The notes under the pieces: model-generated
Databases searched by the model: none
Seen by the model: only the letters and a program-made list of their open reading frames with translations
What the model was told of the DNA's origin: nothing
Made by a program: the position numbers and the translations under genes
In this document: piece after piece, positions 22,105 to 32,718 of the stretch
How the letters are laid out: each line of letters opens with the position of its first letter
How positions within the stretch are numbered: the stretch's first letter is position 1
Assembly: GCA_002238685.1 (NCBI GenBank)
Contig: MPMV01000017.1
Span: 1-64,000 of the forward strand
DNA length: 64,000 nt
Source: a bacterium EF100-94H03 bin56
Lineage (GTDB): Bacteria; Pseudomonadota; Alphaproteobacteria; SP197
Reading direction: 5' to 3'

Positions 22105-23067
22105 TCATGCCTGAACGAGCCGCGGCACACCGATGGATTTCATCATCGCATGGCAGCGATCCCGGTAGAGCTCACGGATATCCCTTGTCGGTGGACGGCA
22201 GCGGCTTGAAGGAAGGCCGATGAGCTCCATGCAAAGCTTGTCGAGGTATCCGTCACCGCTGGTGTGGTCGTTCTCGATCTCGACCCAGAGCTTGTAGAAG
22301 GGCATCGCCTCCTCCACGAGCATGCGGGCGATTTCTGCGTAGTTGCGCGCCTTGACCTCATCGATCAGCCTGATTCCCCACTCCGGCCAGAAATTGCATT
22401 GATGGACCTCAAAGGCGCGGGCGCCGAGTGCCGGCATCGCGCTCATCGAGAAAAGGAGGTTGTTGTCGATGATCGTGAAACGGTCGGAAAAGGTCGAGAC
22501 GACATCCTCGAACTCCATTGAATCGGAGCGTGGGGTCGCCCATTTGAGACCGACGATGTTCGGGATCGCGGCCAGCCGTTCGATCATCGCGAAGGAGAGG
22601 TTCTGGCTCGTCCAGAACGTGTTGTAGATTATGATGCCCAGGCTTGGCTCGGCGGCGGCAGCGGCGCGGATGTAGTCCTCGAAGTCGCCCTCGGTATGGG
22701 TGAAGTAGAACGGGCAGGAGACCTGGATGAACCGGGCGCCAAGCGCCTTGGCGGCCTTGGCAAGGCGCACGAGTTCGAGCGTCGATGTCGTCTGGGCCCC
22801 CATCGCGACCGGTGCAGCTCCATCCACTTCCTCGACGACGATCGATGCCACGCGGACGCGTTCATCGAAACTCATGGTCGAGAAATCGCCGGCCGCCCCG
22901 CCGGCAAGAAATGTAGCGTAATCGCCACTCAACCCGGAATCGACGAGGAACCGGACGTACTCCCTGAGCGCGGATTCGTTGACTTCCATTCCGGGAGTAT
23001 CCGCGAATGGCGTGGGAATGGTGACATAACAACCCTCAAGGTTATTTCTCAAGTCTCTGACCGACAA
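22105..23067 (-). CDS. DHDPS/N-acetylneuraminate lyase-family aldolase or dehydratase
   Basis: 320 residues from a TTG at 23065-23067 placed after GGGAGAG with good spacing; ATG 23109 and GTG 23139 are upstream alternatives. The family TIM barrel shows G-C-Y-V-T-I-P-T-P-F at the start, the Tyr in I-I-I-Y-N-T and the Schiff-base lysine in V-G-L-K-W-A. The usual G-T-T-G-E motif is replaced by A-G-G-A-A-G-D. Members include NanA, DapA and keto-deoxy-sugar-acid dehydratases or aldolases. Here it could act on the keto-deoxy acid from the enolase-superfamily enzyme, or, given the sialidase-like neighbours, on a sialic-acid-like sugar. Confidence 0.82.
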   Translation of the reverse strand: MSVRDLRNNLEGCYVTIPTPFADTPGMEVNESALREYVRFLVDSGLSGDYATFLAGGAAGDFSTMSFDERVRVASIVVEEVDGAAPVAMGAQTTSTLELVRLAKAAKALGARFIQVSCPFYFTHTEGDFEDYIRAAAAAEPSLGIIIYNTFWTSQNLSFAMIERLAAIPNIVGLKWATPRSDSMEFEDVVSTFSDRFTIIDNNLLFSMSAMPALGARAFEVHQCNFWPEWGIRLIDEVKARNYAEIARMLVEEAMPFYKLWVEIENDHTSGDGYLDKLCMELIGLPSSRCRPPTRDIRELYRDRCHAMMKSIGVPRLVQA

Positions 23068-23167
23068 AGCACTCTCCCGTTCAGTCCAGAACACGACCAC
23101 CGGTGACATGCCTGAAGCGACAATGTCTTCCTGCCGCACGAAACCGCCCGAGCGGCGGAAAGGACCG

Positions 23168-24211
23168 TCAGAAAGTCAATTCCTGCCGGAGCTCCGGCCG
23201 GTACCTCTCGAGTTCATGGCTGCTTGTCCGGCGTCGGTACTCGCGCGGTGATACACCGAAGTGAGCCTTGAAACATCTGGAAAACACTTCCGGCGAGCCA
23301 AATCCGCAGGCGAAAGCAACATCCCGAATCGCCAGATCGCTGTAAAACAGCATTCTGCGGGCAGCCTGCAGCCGTACCTTGCGATAGTAACTCATCGGCG
23401 CATCACCAAGGCTATCGTGAACAAGGCGGTTGAGGGCACGGACAGAGACTCCCGCCTGATCAGCAAGAGCTCTGGCCGACAGCGGAGTCTGGATGTTCTC
23501 TTCCATGCCCTGCAGCACCCTGTTCAGGGGCGACTTCCCGCCCTGGCGCGGCGGCCATGGATCCAGCCTCTGGGGCTCGTCGCTGTCGCGTTGCCGGTGG
23601 GCCACAAAGGCGTTGGCGACGACCTGCGCGAGAGCCGGGCCATTGAGCCCGCTGATGATGTCCAGCATCATATCGAGCGTGGCGTGACCGCCGGCACAGG
23701 TGATGCGGCCACGGTCAATGTTGTAGAGTTGTTCGATCACTTCGATATCGGGATAGAGTTCCCTGAATGTGAAGAACGACTCCCAGTGCAGGGTGGCGCG
23801 CCGCCCATGCAGCAGGCCGGCTTCCGCCAGGGCAAAGGTTCCCGTGTCGATCCCTCCGACAACGCTGCCATGGCGGGCCAGCCGACGCAGCCAGTTCAGC
23901 ACGCTCTTGGACAGATGCCGCGTCGGGTGATTGCCGCCGAAGACCAGGACGATCGGGAGCCAACCGGCGTTCGCGATGGTGGTGTCCACATTCAGCGACA
24001 CGCCGTTTCCCGCATGGACCGGTCCACCTGATTGTGAGATCAGTTGCCAGTCGTAGATCTTTTTTCCGTTGTTCTGATTGGCGATGCGCAGGGCCTCGAT
24101 GGCAGGGACCAGGCCGTAGAGTGGAAACTCGGGAAGCAGGAGGAACCCGAAGCACACCCGTTCGGGGTTGCCGTCAGACTGCGAGGCAATGCTGAGTCCC
24201 GGCAGGTCCAT
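23168..24211 (-). CDS. GlxA-family transcriptional regulator (DJ-1/PfpI domain plus AraC HTH)
   Basis: 347 residues from ATG 24211, chosen because the family domain begins soon after (residues ~17-30); the longer frame has no match. Residues ~15-190 are a class-I glutamine-amidotransferase-like domain typical of GlxA, CdhR and GbdR regulators. Residues ~235-335 are an AraC double helix-turn-helix, with S-A-R-A-L-A-D-Q-A-G-V-S-V-R-A-L and I-R-D-V-A-F-A-C-G-F-G-S-P-E-V-F-S-R. It likely activates the surrounding sugar-acid/sialidase genes in response to a small ligand; homologues often sense betaines or carnitine. Confidence 0.88.
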   Translation of the reverse strand: MDLPGLSIASQSDGNPERVCFGFLLLPEFPLYGLVPAIEALRIANQNNGKKIYDWQLISQSGGPVHAGNGVSLNVDTTIANAGWLPIVLVFGGNHPTRHLSKSVLNWLRRLARHGSVVGGIDTGTFALAEAGLLHGRRATLHWESFFTFRELYPDIEVIEQLYNIDRGRITCAGGHATLDMMLDIISGLNGPALAQVVANAFVAHRQRDSDEPQRLDPWPPRQGGKSPLNRVLQGMEENIQTPLSARALADQAGVSVRALNRLVHDSLGDAPMSYYRKVRLQAARRMLFYSDLAIRDVAFACGFGSPEVFSRCFKAHFGVSPREYRRRTSSHELERYRPELRQELTF

Positions 24212-24680
24212 CAGCACAGGCCGCACCCTGCACGGGACCGCACTTGCTTCGTGACGGCGATCACATCCGACTCGATCATTGGGGACCAGCAAGCAGGTAT
24301 GAGCGGAGCAATTCCTGGCACAGCATAGGGTGAGGAATCCCGTTGCGTCCACGCCTGCAGCAAAAGGGTCGGGACATTTCGACATCGGCGTTCATGGCAG
24401 TCCATCTCAGGCAGCGCCCGTCGACCTGCACGTCATGCATGCCCTGCGGGCGGGCTGCAAGGGCGGGGGGGGGGGGGGCCTTCCGCGAGGGGGGAAAGCA
24501 ACGGCCGGCGTGCCGGGCCCACATACGGGGGAGGGGGAGGCGACCGGGGAGCGGGAGGCCTTCCAGCGAGTGCAGAACGAACGGTCCGGTCTGCAGGCCA
24601 AAGATAGGGAGATGGTGACGGCACGAGGGACGTGTGACGGAGGCATGAACGCTCCGCCGTTGCTCTTGTGACAGCCGCCT
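24212..24680. other. Intergenic region with a long G-tract
   Basis: About 470 bases between the regulator and the intact sialidase-like gene. No gene is recognised. It contains a pure G-run and several shorter G/purine-rich stretches downstream to about 24545. Upstream promoter elements for the regulator would lie here but none stands out. Confidence 0.4.
24465..24478 (+). repeat. Homopolymer of 14 G
   Basis: Fourteen consecutive G at 24465-24478 in a high-G+C intergenic segment. Such tracts can be phase-variable or simply length-uncertain in assembly. It lies outside any gene I can support. Confidence 0.85.
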
Positions 24681-25829
24681 TCAGAGAGTGAAGCGAGTCG
24701 CGAGGCAGTGCTGGAGTGGCTCGGGCGCGTCGTTCCATTCGTGGTAGGCAGCGACCACCGTTCCATCGGGAAGCTGAGCCACCGTCGGGTAGCCGATGTG
24801 TTGGAACTCGCCCGGATTGTGCCAGTCTATGGTGCCGGGGCGATCAGGAACGCCGCCCTTCCTGATGATGAATTCGTCCTTCTTGTCCCAGGTGATCCCA
24901 TCTTCGGAGAGACATCCGAAGGTGCCGTAAGGCGGACGCCGGTATCCGTAGACGCACAGGTAGCGACCGTCCTGAAGGGCAACCGCATCCGCCGGATAAC
25001 CCCAGATATTTGTCCACTTTGGTGCTGACCATGTGTAGCCGTTGTCGTCGGAAACGACCACGACCATGTTCCTTGCGTCTTCACTGGGCCGGTTGTGTGT
25101 CCGCAGGAAACAGACAAGCCGGCCGTCGTGCAGGCGAAGCAACGCCGGTTCCTCGTAGTCGATGATGGTGGCGGGATCGAAGGCAAGCGTCGAGAAGTAC
25201 TCCCAGTTGAAACCACCGTCATCGGATCGCATCAACGCGGACCGGGTCGATTCGTATTCGCCGCTCTCCTCGTAGCCGCGAATGCGGCCATAGAGGCCAA
25301 GCAGAAGTTCTCCACCGGGGAGCTGCCAGCAACCCAACCGACAGCCGCCATGCTTGAGTGGGCGTATGTTGACCGGAATCGGTCTCGACCAGGTCTCGCC
25401 GCCATCGCCGGACCGCACCACGTATGTGCCCAGACAACCCCGGGTATGACGGGACCAGGTCCAGTCGCCCCATTCCCTGCCGCTGGGATGGCTTGCCCAG
25501 GATACACCCTCGGGCCTCACTCCACGCCGGAAGAAGCCGGCAACCGTGAAGTTCACAATCAGGGTTCCGTCGTGAAGTTCGCAGATGCCGCAATCCCAGT
25601 TGCCCTCGGTCTCGGTCCATGGAACCACGACCCTGGGCTCGGACCACGATCTCCCGCCGTCCTTCGATCGGGAGATCAGGGTCTGTCCGCTGTCATGGTG
25701 GTAGGGATATCGCTCCTCGTTGAACACCGCCAGAAGGTCGCCGTTCTTCAGGCACCGCATCGCGATCTGGTTCACGCAGTGTTCCGGATGGCCGAAAATG
25801 ATGTTCGTTTCAAGGTCGCCTGGCGTCAC
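24681..25829 (-). CDS. Sialidase-like (BNR-repeat) protein, intact copy
   Basis: 382 residues from GTG 25829, preceded by GGGAGG and matched by the same GTG-type start in the frameshifted paralogue. Repeated Asp-box-like turns (SKDGGRSWSE, SGDGGETWSR, SDDGGFNWEY, DDNGYTWS) occur every 50-60 residues, as in six-bladed sialidase/neuraminidase propellers. There is no signal peptide, so it is predicted cytoplasmic. It could hydrolyse a glycoside or act as a lyase-like propeller; sialic acid itself is unproven. Located between the GlxA-type regulator and the ABC ATPase. Confidence 0.8.
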   Translation of the reverse strand: MTPGDLETNIIFGHPEHCVNQIAMRCLKNGDLLAVFNEERYPYHHDSGQTLISRSKDGGRSWSEPRVVVPWTETEGNWDCGICELHDGTLIVNFTVAGFFRRGVRPEGVSWASHPSGREWGDWTWSRHTRGCLGTYVVRSGDGGETWSRPIPVNIRPLKHGGCRLGCWQLPGGELLLGLYGRIRGYEESGEYESTRSALMRSDDGGFNWEYFSTLAFDPATIIDYEEPALLRLHDGRLVCFLRTHNRPSEDARNMVVVVSDDNGYTWSAPKWTNIWGYPADAVALQDGRYLCVYGYRRPPYGTFGCLSEDGITWDKKDEFIIRKGGVPDRPGTIDWHNPGEFQHIGYPTVAQLPDGTVVAAYHEWNDAPEPLQHCLATRFTL

Positions 25830-25985
25830 CGTGTCTTCCCTCCCGGGTTCACTGCCCGGCCCCATCGTGGCACGCAAGGCCGGCCGGAGCTTGCTGGGAG
25901 CGGTTCGTGCTGAACCCCTCACCCCATTATGGCGCGCAAGTCGGAGTGCCGATTGACAGTTCCTGCCGCCGTCTTGACCTTTTCT

Positions 25986-27068
<1,083 letters not shown>

Positions 27069-27212
27069 TGGTGCGCGAGCCTCCGCCGTCACATGTCGCC
27101 ACCGGAGTTCGGTAGCAAAAACCGCCGCGTTTTGAAACTCGGCACGTGACATTGTAGCCTCGAAAGAGGGCACCACCTGTCACCCCGCGCCGGCCTCGTG
27201 TAGGTTGTATTC

Positions 27213-29318
27213 ATGACGCTGGCATCCGTTCAACGCGACAGTCCCTTTGCTCCCGTGACGCCGTCGCTCTTCCGCCTGGTGGCGGATTTCGAGCCGGCCG
27301 GGGATCAGCCGGATGCGATCCGGGAACTCGTGGACGGACTCATTGCCGGGGAGCGCGACCAGGTGCTGCTCGGCGTCACCGGTTCCGGCAAGACCTTTAC
27401 CATGGCTCAGGTGATCGAGCGCATGGGACGTCCCGCACTGGTGCTGGCGCCCAACAAGACCCTTGCGGCACAGCTCTACAGCGAGTTCAGGGGCTTTTTT
27501 CCGGACAACGCCGTCGAGTACTTCGTCTCCTACTACGACTACTACCAGCCGGAAGCCTACGTGGCGCGGACCGACACCTATATCGAAAAGGAGTCGAGCA
27601 GGAACGAGCAGATTGACCGCATGCGCCACTCGGCAACCCGGGCAATTCTGGAGCGTTCCGACACGATCATCGTTGCCAGTGTCTCATGCATCTACGGCAT
27701 CGGTGACGTCGAAAGCTATTCGGCGATGACGATATCCCTTCGACAGGGCATGGAGTACCGCCGCGAAGCCATCGTGCGCCGCCTCGTCGAGTTGCAGTAC
27801 ACCCGCAACGACACCGCCTTCCAGCGTGGCGCCTTCCGGGTGCGCGGCGATTCCCTCGAGATCTTTCCCAGCCACCTCGAGGATGGCGCATGGCGGATCT
27901 CGCTCTTCGGTGACGAAATCGAGAGTATCGAGGAATTCGACCCCCTCACCGGACAGCGCGCCGGCGAAATGCAGCAGATCGTCGTCTACCCCAACAGCCA
28001 CTATATCGTTCCCAAGCCGACGCTCCACCAGGCTGCAAAGGCAATTCGCGTGGAACTCGGCGAACGACTGCAGTTCTTTCGCGAACGCGGCCGGCTCCTC
28101 GAAGCCGAGAGACTGGAACAGCGCTGCACCTTCGATCTGGAGATGCTCGAGGCAACCGGCATGTGTGCCGGCATCGAGAACTACTCCAGATTCCTCACGG
28201 GACGCGCTCCCGGGGAGCCGCCACCCACCCTGATGGAGTACCTGCCCGACAATTCCATCATCTTCATCGATGAGAGCCACGTTGCGGTGCCCCAGGTCGG
28301 CGGCATGTTCAAGGGGGATTTCAACCGGAAGTCGACACTCGCCGAGTACGGTTTCCGGTTGCCGAGCTGTGTCGACAACCGCCCGCTCAAGTTCGAGGAG
28401 TGGGAGGCGATGCGCCCGCAATCGATCTTCGTGTCGGCGACGCCGGGACCCTGGGAACTCGAGAGGACGGGAGGAGTATTCACTGAACAGGTGATCCGTC
28501 CCACAGGACTGGTTGATCCTCCGTGTATCGTGCGTCCGGTTGCGACGCAGGTCGATGACCTGATGGCCGAATGCGCCGAGGTCACCGCAACAGGTCATCG
28601 GGTTCTCGTGACCACGCTCACCAAGCGCATGGCCGAGGCGCTGACCGAGTATCTGACTGAGTCCGGGCTGCGTGTCCGCTATCTCCACTCCGACATCGAC
28701 ACCCTCGAGCGTATCGAGATCATCAGGGATCTGCGGCTGGGCGCCTTCGACATCCTGGTCGGCATCAATCTCCTGCGCGAGGGACTCGACATTCCGGAAT
28801 GCGGACTCGTTGCCATTCTCGATGCGGACAAGGAGGGCTTCCTGAGGAGTGAACGCTCCCTCATCCAGACCATCGGGCGGGCGGCACGCAACGTGGACGG
28901 ACGGGTCATCCTCTATGCCGACCACATGACCCAGTCGCTGGAACGGGCAATCGGCGAAACCGAACGCCGGCGGCACAAGCAGGCGGCGTGGAACGAGGAA
29001 CACGGCATCACGCCGGAATCGATACGCAAGGGCATCCCCGACTCGCTCCAGAGCATGGCTGATGCCGACCACGTCACGGTTGATACCGGTATCGCCGGCG
29101 ACAGCCTGGACGTGAGCGGCACGTTCGAGGAACGCATGGACGACCTGCGCCAGCGCATGCGCGAGGCGGCGAGCAATCTGGAGTTCGAGGAGGCCGCACG
29201 CCTGCGAGACGAGATCCGCCGTCTCGAGGCCATCGATCTCGGACTTCGCGAGGCTCCACTCGAGGCCGCCCTGGCGCGTCAGCCGCGGCGGCGGCCCCGC
29301 AGGCGCAGGGGACCCTAG
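27213..29318 (+). CDS. uvrB: Excinuclease ABC subunit B
   Basis: 701 residues, normal for alphaproteobacterial UvrB. Walker A GVTGSGKT lies at residues 54-61. The damage-probing beta-hairpin with [11 protein letters not shown] follows, then FIDESHV (motif II), the UvrA/UvrB interaction domain, helicase motifs V/VI (QTIGRAARN) and a C-terminal UVR motif ([14 protein letters not shown]) that binds UvrC. It acts with UvrA and UvrC in nucleotide excision repair. No SOS-type GTTC-N7-GTTC operator was seen in the 144-bp upstream gap. Confidence 0.98.
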   Translation: MTLASVQRDSPFAPVTPSLFRLVADFEPAGDQPDAIRELVDGLIAGERDQVLLGVTGSGKTFTMAQVIERMGRPALVLAPNKTLAAQLYSEFRGFFPDNAVEYFVSYYDYYQPEAYVARTDTYIEKESSRNEQIDRMRHSATRAILERSDTIIVASVSCIYGIGDVESYSAMTISLRQGMEYRREAIVRRLVELQYTRNDTAFQRGAFRVRGDSLEIFPSHLEDGAWRISLFGDEIESIEEFDPLTGQRAGEMQQIVVYPNSHYIVPKPTLHQAAKAIRVELGERLQFFRERGRLLEAERLEQRCTFDLEMLEATGMCAGIENYSRFLTGRAPGEPPPTLMEYLPDNSIIFIDESHVAVPQVGGMFKGDFNRKSTLAEYGFRLPSCVDNRPLKFEEWEAMRPQSIFVSATPGPWELERTGGVFTEQVIRPTGLVDPPCIVRPVATQVDDLMAECAEVTATGHRVLVTTLTKRMAEALTEYLTESGLRVRYLHSDIDTLERIEIIRDLRLGAFDILVGINLLREGLDIPECGLVAILDADKEGFLRSERSLIQTIGRAARNVDGRVILYADHMTQSLERAIGETERRRHKQAAWNEEHGITPESIRKGIPDSLQSMADADHVTVDTGIAGDSLDVSGTFEERMDDLRQRMREAASNLEFEEAARLRDEIRRLEAIDLGLREAPLEAALARQPRRRPRRRRGP

Positions 29319-29326
29319 AGAAACCC

Positions 29327-30091
29327 ATGGGTTGCGCCCTTGTCACCGGCGCCGGACGGCGCCTTGGCCTTGCCATGGCGAGGGCGCTGGCAGCCGACGG
29401 ATGGCCTGTCGCCCTGGCTGCCCGGAAATCGTTCGCCGAGGCGTGCGCCGAGGCCCGGGATATCACGGGCAGAGGCGGAAGGGCGCTGGCGATCAGGGGC
29501 GACCTCGCTGATCGCCAGACACCGGCAAGGGTGGTCAGGGAGGCCATGGAAGCACTCGGCCCGGTAACGCTTCTGGTCAACAACGCGGCCGTCTTCATCG
29601 ATGACAGCGTGCGCACCGCGGGCCCGGACACCATCGACGCCAACATCCACACCAACCTCGTCGCGCCCATGCTGCTCACCAGGGCCTTTTCCAGACAGCT
29701 GCCTTCCTCGGCGCAAGGGTGCGTCATCAACCTGCTTGACCAGCGCGTGTCCAATCCGACGCCCCGCTACATGTCCTACACGGCCTCGAAGGTGGCGCTC
29801 GAGGCGATGACGCGGACATGGGCGCTGGAACTCGCCCCGGCTGTCAGGGTCAATGGAATCGCTCCGGGCATGGCCCTTCCCGACCACCGAAGCGATGACG
29901 CCGCCATGGACCGCTGGACCGCCGGCTTTCCCCTGGGACGCGGGACGTCTCCGGAAGAAATCTGCGATACCCTGCGATTTCTCATCCAGGCGCCGTCCGT
30001 GACGGGGCAGGTCATCCACCTCGATGGCGGCCAGCGTCTGGGCTGGCAACATCCGGCGGGCGGCTACCCGCTCGGACCCGACGTGGCATGA
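29327..30091 (+). CDS. Short-chain dehydrogenase, pteridine reductase/FolM-like
   Basis: 254 residues, classical SDR size. The cofactor motif is TGAGRRLGLAMA, with arginine residues suggesting NADPH preference as in pteridine reductases. NNAA follows, then the catalytic Y-T-A-S-K and a G-M-A-L-P region. Its TGA/ATG overlaps folB by four bases, which supports a role in folate or pterin metabolism (dihydromonapterin or dihydrofolate reduction) rather than general alcohol oxidation. It starts eight bases after uvrB, so may be read through from it. Confidence 0.88.
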   Translation: MGCALVTGAGRRLGLAMARALAADGWPVALAARKSFAEACAEARDITGRGGRALAIRGDLADRQTPARVVREAMEALGPVTLLVNNAAVFIDDSVRTAGPDTIDANIHTNLVAPMLLTRAFSRQLPSSAQGCVINLLDQRVSNPTPRYMSYTASKVALEAMTRTWALELAPAVRVNGIAPGMALPDHRSDDAAMDRWTAGFPLGRGTSPEEICDTLRFLIQAPSVTGQVIHLDGGQRLGWQHPAGGYPLGPDVA

Positions 30092-30495
30092 CCCGCACGC
30101 GTGTGTTCATCGAGACCCTGGAGCTCGAGGCATCGATCGGCATCCTCGATCACGAGGCCACCGTCAGGCAGCCTCTCATCGTCGATGTCACGCTTGAACT
30201 CGAGGGAGGCTCCTGGAAGACCGGGCGCCTCGAGACCACCGTCGATTACCGGGATATCGTCCTGCGGGCACAAGGCATCATTGGCCGTGGTCACATCCGG
30301 CTGGTCGAGGACTTCGCCGAAGACATGGCGGCAGCCTGCCTGGAGTTGCCGCATGTCACCACGGTCATCGTGCGTGCCGTCAAGCCCGATGCCGTGCCAG
30401 CGGCGCGTGCCGCCGGGGTCGAGATCACGCGGTCACGCGACTCCGACGGTGTCAGGTGGCGACCAGCTGCAGACGCGCCGTCTGCAGGTGGCTGA
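30088..30495 (+). CDS. folB: Dihydroneopterin aldolase
   Basis: 135 residues. FolB features include the F-I-E-T-L-E-L-E-A-S-I-G-I-L-D-H-E start, Q-P-L-I-V-D-V-T, T-V-D-Y-R-D-I with the conserved tyrosine region, and the glutamate in L-V-E-D-F-A-E. It cleaves dihydroneopterin to hydroxymethyl-dihydropterin in folate synthesis. The last 44 bases overlap, tail to tail, the antisense GntR regulator. The C-terminal ~15 residues look like non-conserved extension. Confidence 0.88.
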   Translation: MTRTRVFIETLELEASIGILDHEATVRQPLIVDVTLELEGGSWKTGRLETTVDYRDIVLRAQGIIGRGHIRLVEDFAEDMAAACLELPHVTTVIVRAVKPDAVPAARAAGVEITRSRDSDGVRWRPAADAPSAGG

Positions 30496-31168
30496 GGACG
30501 ATGTCGGCAGCACGATCGGCGTCACGCACTCCAAGGGCCTCGAAGAGCTGGCGATGGTCATGGTTGTAGGAATCCATCGCCTGACCGGTGAGCACCTTGT
30601 CCTTCATCGCGCTCCACTGGCGGTGTCCGCGAACATGATTGATCCGCCGGTAGAAGGAGCACATCAGCGGATTGTGGGTGGCATCGGCAATCAACTGGTG
30701 GAAGATGCGGTCCTGGCGCGTGAAGGATTCCGGCTCGCCCGACGATTCGAGAGCGTCCAGGGCAATGCCGATGCGGCCGAGATCGCGCATGGTGGCGTGG
30801 ACCGTGGCGAGGCGCACCATGTGTGGTTCCACGGCGATCCGCACATCGATCAGTTCGAGGGGGCTGGTGATTTCGGCAATATCGGGATTCTCGGCGTCGT
30901 GGCTGAAGGTGACAAATGTCCCGCTCCCCGCCCGGCGGGAGACGAGGTTGCTGTCGCAGAGCAGGCGCAGGGCTTCACGGACGGTGGTCCGTGAACACGA
31001 GAAGGCATCGGCGAGGACACGCTCGGCAGGCAGGCGTTCACCATCGACATAGATGCCGTCGGCAATCGCCGTGCGCAGCCGGGTGGCAATGGCGACGGCG
31101 GTTCCTGTCCGCGGCAACGGAAGGGGTGTCGTGCGGACCGGGTTCATCGTTGGTCTTGACATCGGCAT
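30452..31168 (-). CDS. GntR-family transcriptional regulator with FCD domain
   Basis: 238 residues. The N-terminal winged helix reads L-P-A-E-R-V-L-A-D-A-F-x-C-S-R-T-T-V-R-E-A-L (residues about 45-66). The C-terminal helical FCD domain has the metal/ligand residues in D-R-I-F-H-Q-L-I-A-D-A-T-H-N-P and a later H-D-H-R. It is transcribed divergently from the FAD oxidase/glutamate-synthase-like operon and is its likely regulator, perhaps a repressor relieved by a methylated amine or amino acid. Confidence 0.9.
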   Translation of the reverse strand: MPMSRPTMNPVRTTPLPLPRTGTAVAIATRLRTAIADGIYVDGERLPAERVLADAFSCSRTTVREALRLLCDSNLVSRRAGSGTFVTFSHDAENPDIAEITSPLELIDVRIAVEPHMVRLATVHATMRDLGRIGIALDALESSGEPESFTRQDRIFHQLIADATHNPLMCSFYRRINHVRGHRQWSAMKDKVLTGQAMDSYNHDHRQLFEALGVRDADRAADIVLSHLQTARLQLVAT

Positions 31169-31193
31169 GAAGCGCGTTCTAGGGTTTTTGGGG

Positions 31194-31219
31194 ATTGGTT
31201 GTATTGGTTCACTATTGGT
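31194..31219. promoter_or_regulatory. Three direct ATTGGT repeats in the divergent promoter region
   Basis: ATTGGT occurs at 31194-31199, 31203-31208 and 31214-31219, between the GntR gene and the FAD oxidase. The last copy continues TATAAC, giving TTGGTATAA, which resembles half of the TGGTATACCA-type site used by FadR-subfamily regulators. It is a plausible operator for the adjacent GntR protein. Inferred from position and repetition only. Confidence 0.4.
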
Positions 31220-31307
31220 ATAACTGGCGGGTCACAGATCGTCAAGCACTCTTCCTCCCGTCCTGTCGCGAGGACGGGAGTTGCGAACAACAGGGGACGA
31301 ACACCGC

Positions 31308-32645
31308 ATGGCATTCCCGAAAAGCTCACCCTATGTGATCATCGGAGCCGGTATCCACGGCCTTTCGACAGCCTACCACCTTGCCCTGGAACTGAAGGCG
31401 CGAGGACGGGGCGGTGGCGAGGACATTCTCGTTCTGGACAAGACGGGGATTGCGGCCGGCGCCAGCGGCATCGCCTGTGGCGTGGTCCGCAACAACTACT
31501 ACCAGCCGGCCATGCGCGAACTCATGGCGCAGAGCGTCGAGGTCTGGGAAAGCGACCCTGAAGCCTACAGCTATCACCCGGTCGGCTACATGCAGATTTC
31601 CAGCGAGTCCATGCATGAGGACGTCACGACGATCTACCAGCAGCAGCAGGCGATCGGCTACGAGTCGGCTTTCATCGAGGGCGCGGACGACTGCATGACG
31701 TACATGAAGTCGATGTTTTCCGACTGGCGGGCACAGAACATCACCTCGGTGCTGCACGAAAAGAAGGGTGGTTACGCCAACAACACCGCGTCCATCTACG
31801 GGCTTGCCTCCAAGGCGGAAAGCGAGGGTGTCCGTATCATCACCGGCTGCAACGTCACCGGTTTCAGGCGTTCCGGCGAAGCGGTGAGCGCTGTCATCAC
31901 GGACCGGGGCACCATCGAGACCGACATGGTCGTGGTGGGCGTGGGGCCGTGGGTCTCCAAGATCTGGACCATGCTCGACCTGCCCGAGAGCGTCTCCATC
32001 AAGGGCGCGGACGGCACGATGCATCACGGCATCGACATGTGGCGCTACTGGTGCCTTGAAGAGGGCACGCTCGGCGTCGATCCGAACCTGCAGAAGACGA
32101 ACGACGGCGACATGCCTCCGGTCATCCATGTCGACACCGATGCCCCGCTCCATTCCGATATCGATGACTCCGTCATCACCGAAGAGATGTGGGGCATCTA
32201 CTACAAGCCCGACTTCAACTTTGCTGGCATCCAGGGCGGTGCCATGCCCTACGAGGTCACCACACCGGTCAACGAAGTGGCGCTCGATCCCTATGGCCCG
32301 GAATCGCCGGACTTCATCGTCGGCGACGAGTTCGCCCACATGTGGTGTTCGGCCCTGGCCCATTGCCAGGAGCGTTTCTCCGGGCAGATCAGACACTGGA
32401 AGAAGGAACCGTCGGGAGGCCTTGGATGTTTCACGCCCGACAGCTTCCCGGTCTTCGATACGATGTGCGAGAATGTCCAGATCATCGCCGACTCCAATCA
32501 TGGCTACAAGATGATCGGCGTCGGCAAGCTCGTGGCCGCCGAGTGCGTTGGCGAGACCATGGCGTTGCTCGAGCCATTCCGATTTTCACGTTATGCCGAA
32601 GGACAACTGCATCCGGTGTCGAACAGCCCCTTCCCGTGGAGCTGA
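31308..32645 (+). CDS. FAD-dependent amine oxidoreductase (DAO family, sarcosine oxidase beta-like)
   Basis: 445 residues from ATG 31308 (GGGGA upstream). The N-terminus has the FAD-binding fold, I-I-G-A-G-I-H-G-L-S-T-A-Y. Further features are G-A-S-G-I-A-C-G-V-V-R-N-N-Y-Y-Q-P, typical of the flavin-contacting strand in DAO oxidases, and a C-terminal D-S-N-H-G-Y-K-M-I-G-V-G-K block. It probably oxidises an N-methyl amino acid such as sarcosine or N-methylglutamate. It leads an operon with glutamine-synthetase-like and glutamate-synthase-like genes. No THF-binding aminomethyltransferase subunit lies nearby, so the methyl group's fate is unclear. Confidence 0.85.
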   Translation: MAFPKSSPYVIIGAGIHGLSTAYHLALELKARGRGGGEDILVLDKTGIAAGASGIACGVVRNNYYQPAMRELMAQSVEVWESDPEAYSYHPVGYMQISSESMHEDVTTIYQQQQAIGYESAFIEGADDCMTYMKSMFSDWRAQNITSVLHEKKGGYANNTASIYGLASKAESEGVRIITGCNVTGFRRSGEAVSAVITDRGTIETDMVVVGVGPWVSKIWTMLDLPESVSIKGADGTMHHGIDMWRYWCLEEGTLGVDPNLQKTNDGDMPPVIHVDTDAPLHSDIDDSVITEEMWGIYYKPDFNFAGIQGGAMPYEVTTPVNEVALDPYGPESPDFIVGDEFAHMWCSALAHCQERFSGQIRHWKKEPSGGLGCFTPDSFPVFDTMCENVQIIADSNHGYKMIGVGKLVAAECVGETMALLEPFRFSRYAEGQLHPVSNSPFPWS

Positions 32646-32718
32646 CAAGGCCACCGGCCCCGGTAATCCAGGCAAGAAGGACAATCCAAAGAACCGACCC
32701 TAAGGGAGAGCAGGATCC

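Noticed and set aside
27069-27212. Possible SOS box ahead of uvrB
   Set aside because: No GTTC-N7-GTTC element (alphaproteobacterial LexA site) could be found in the gap.
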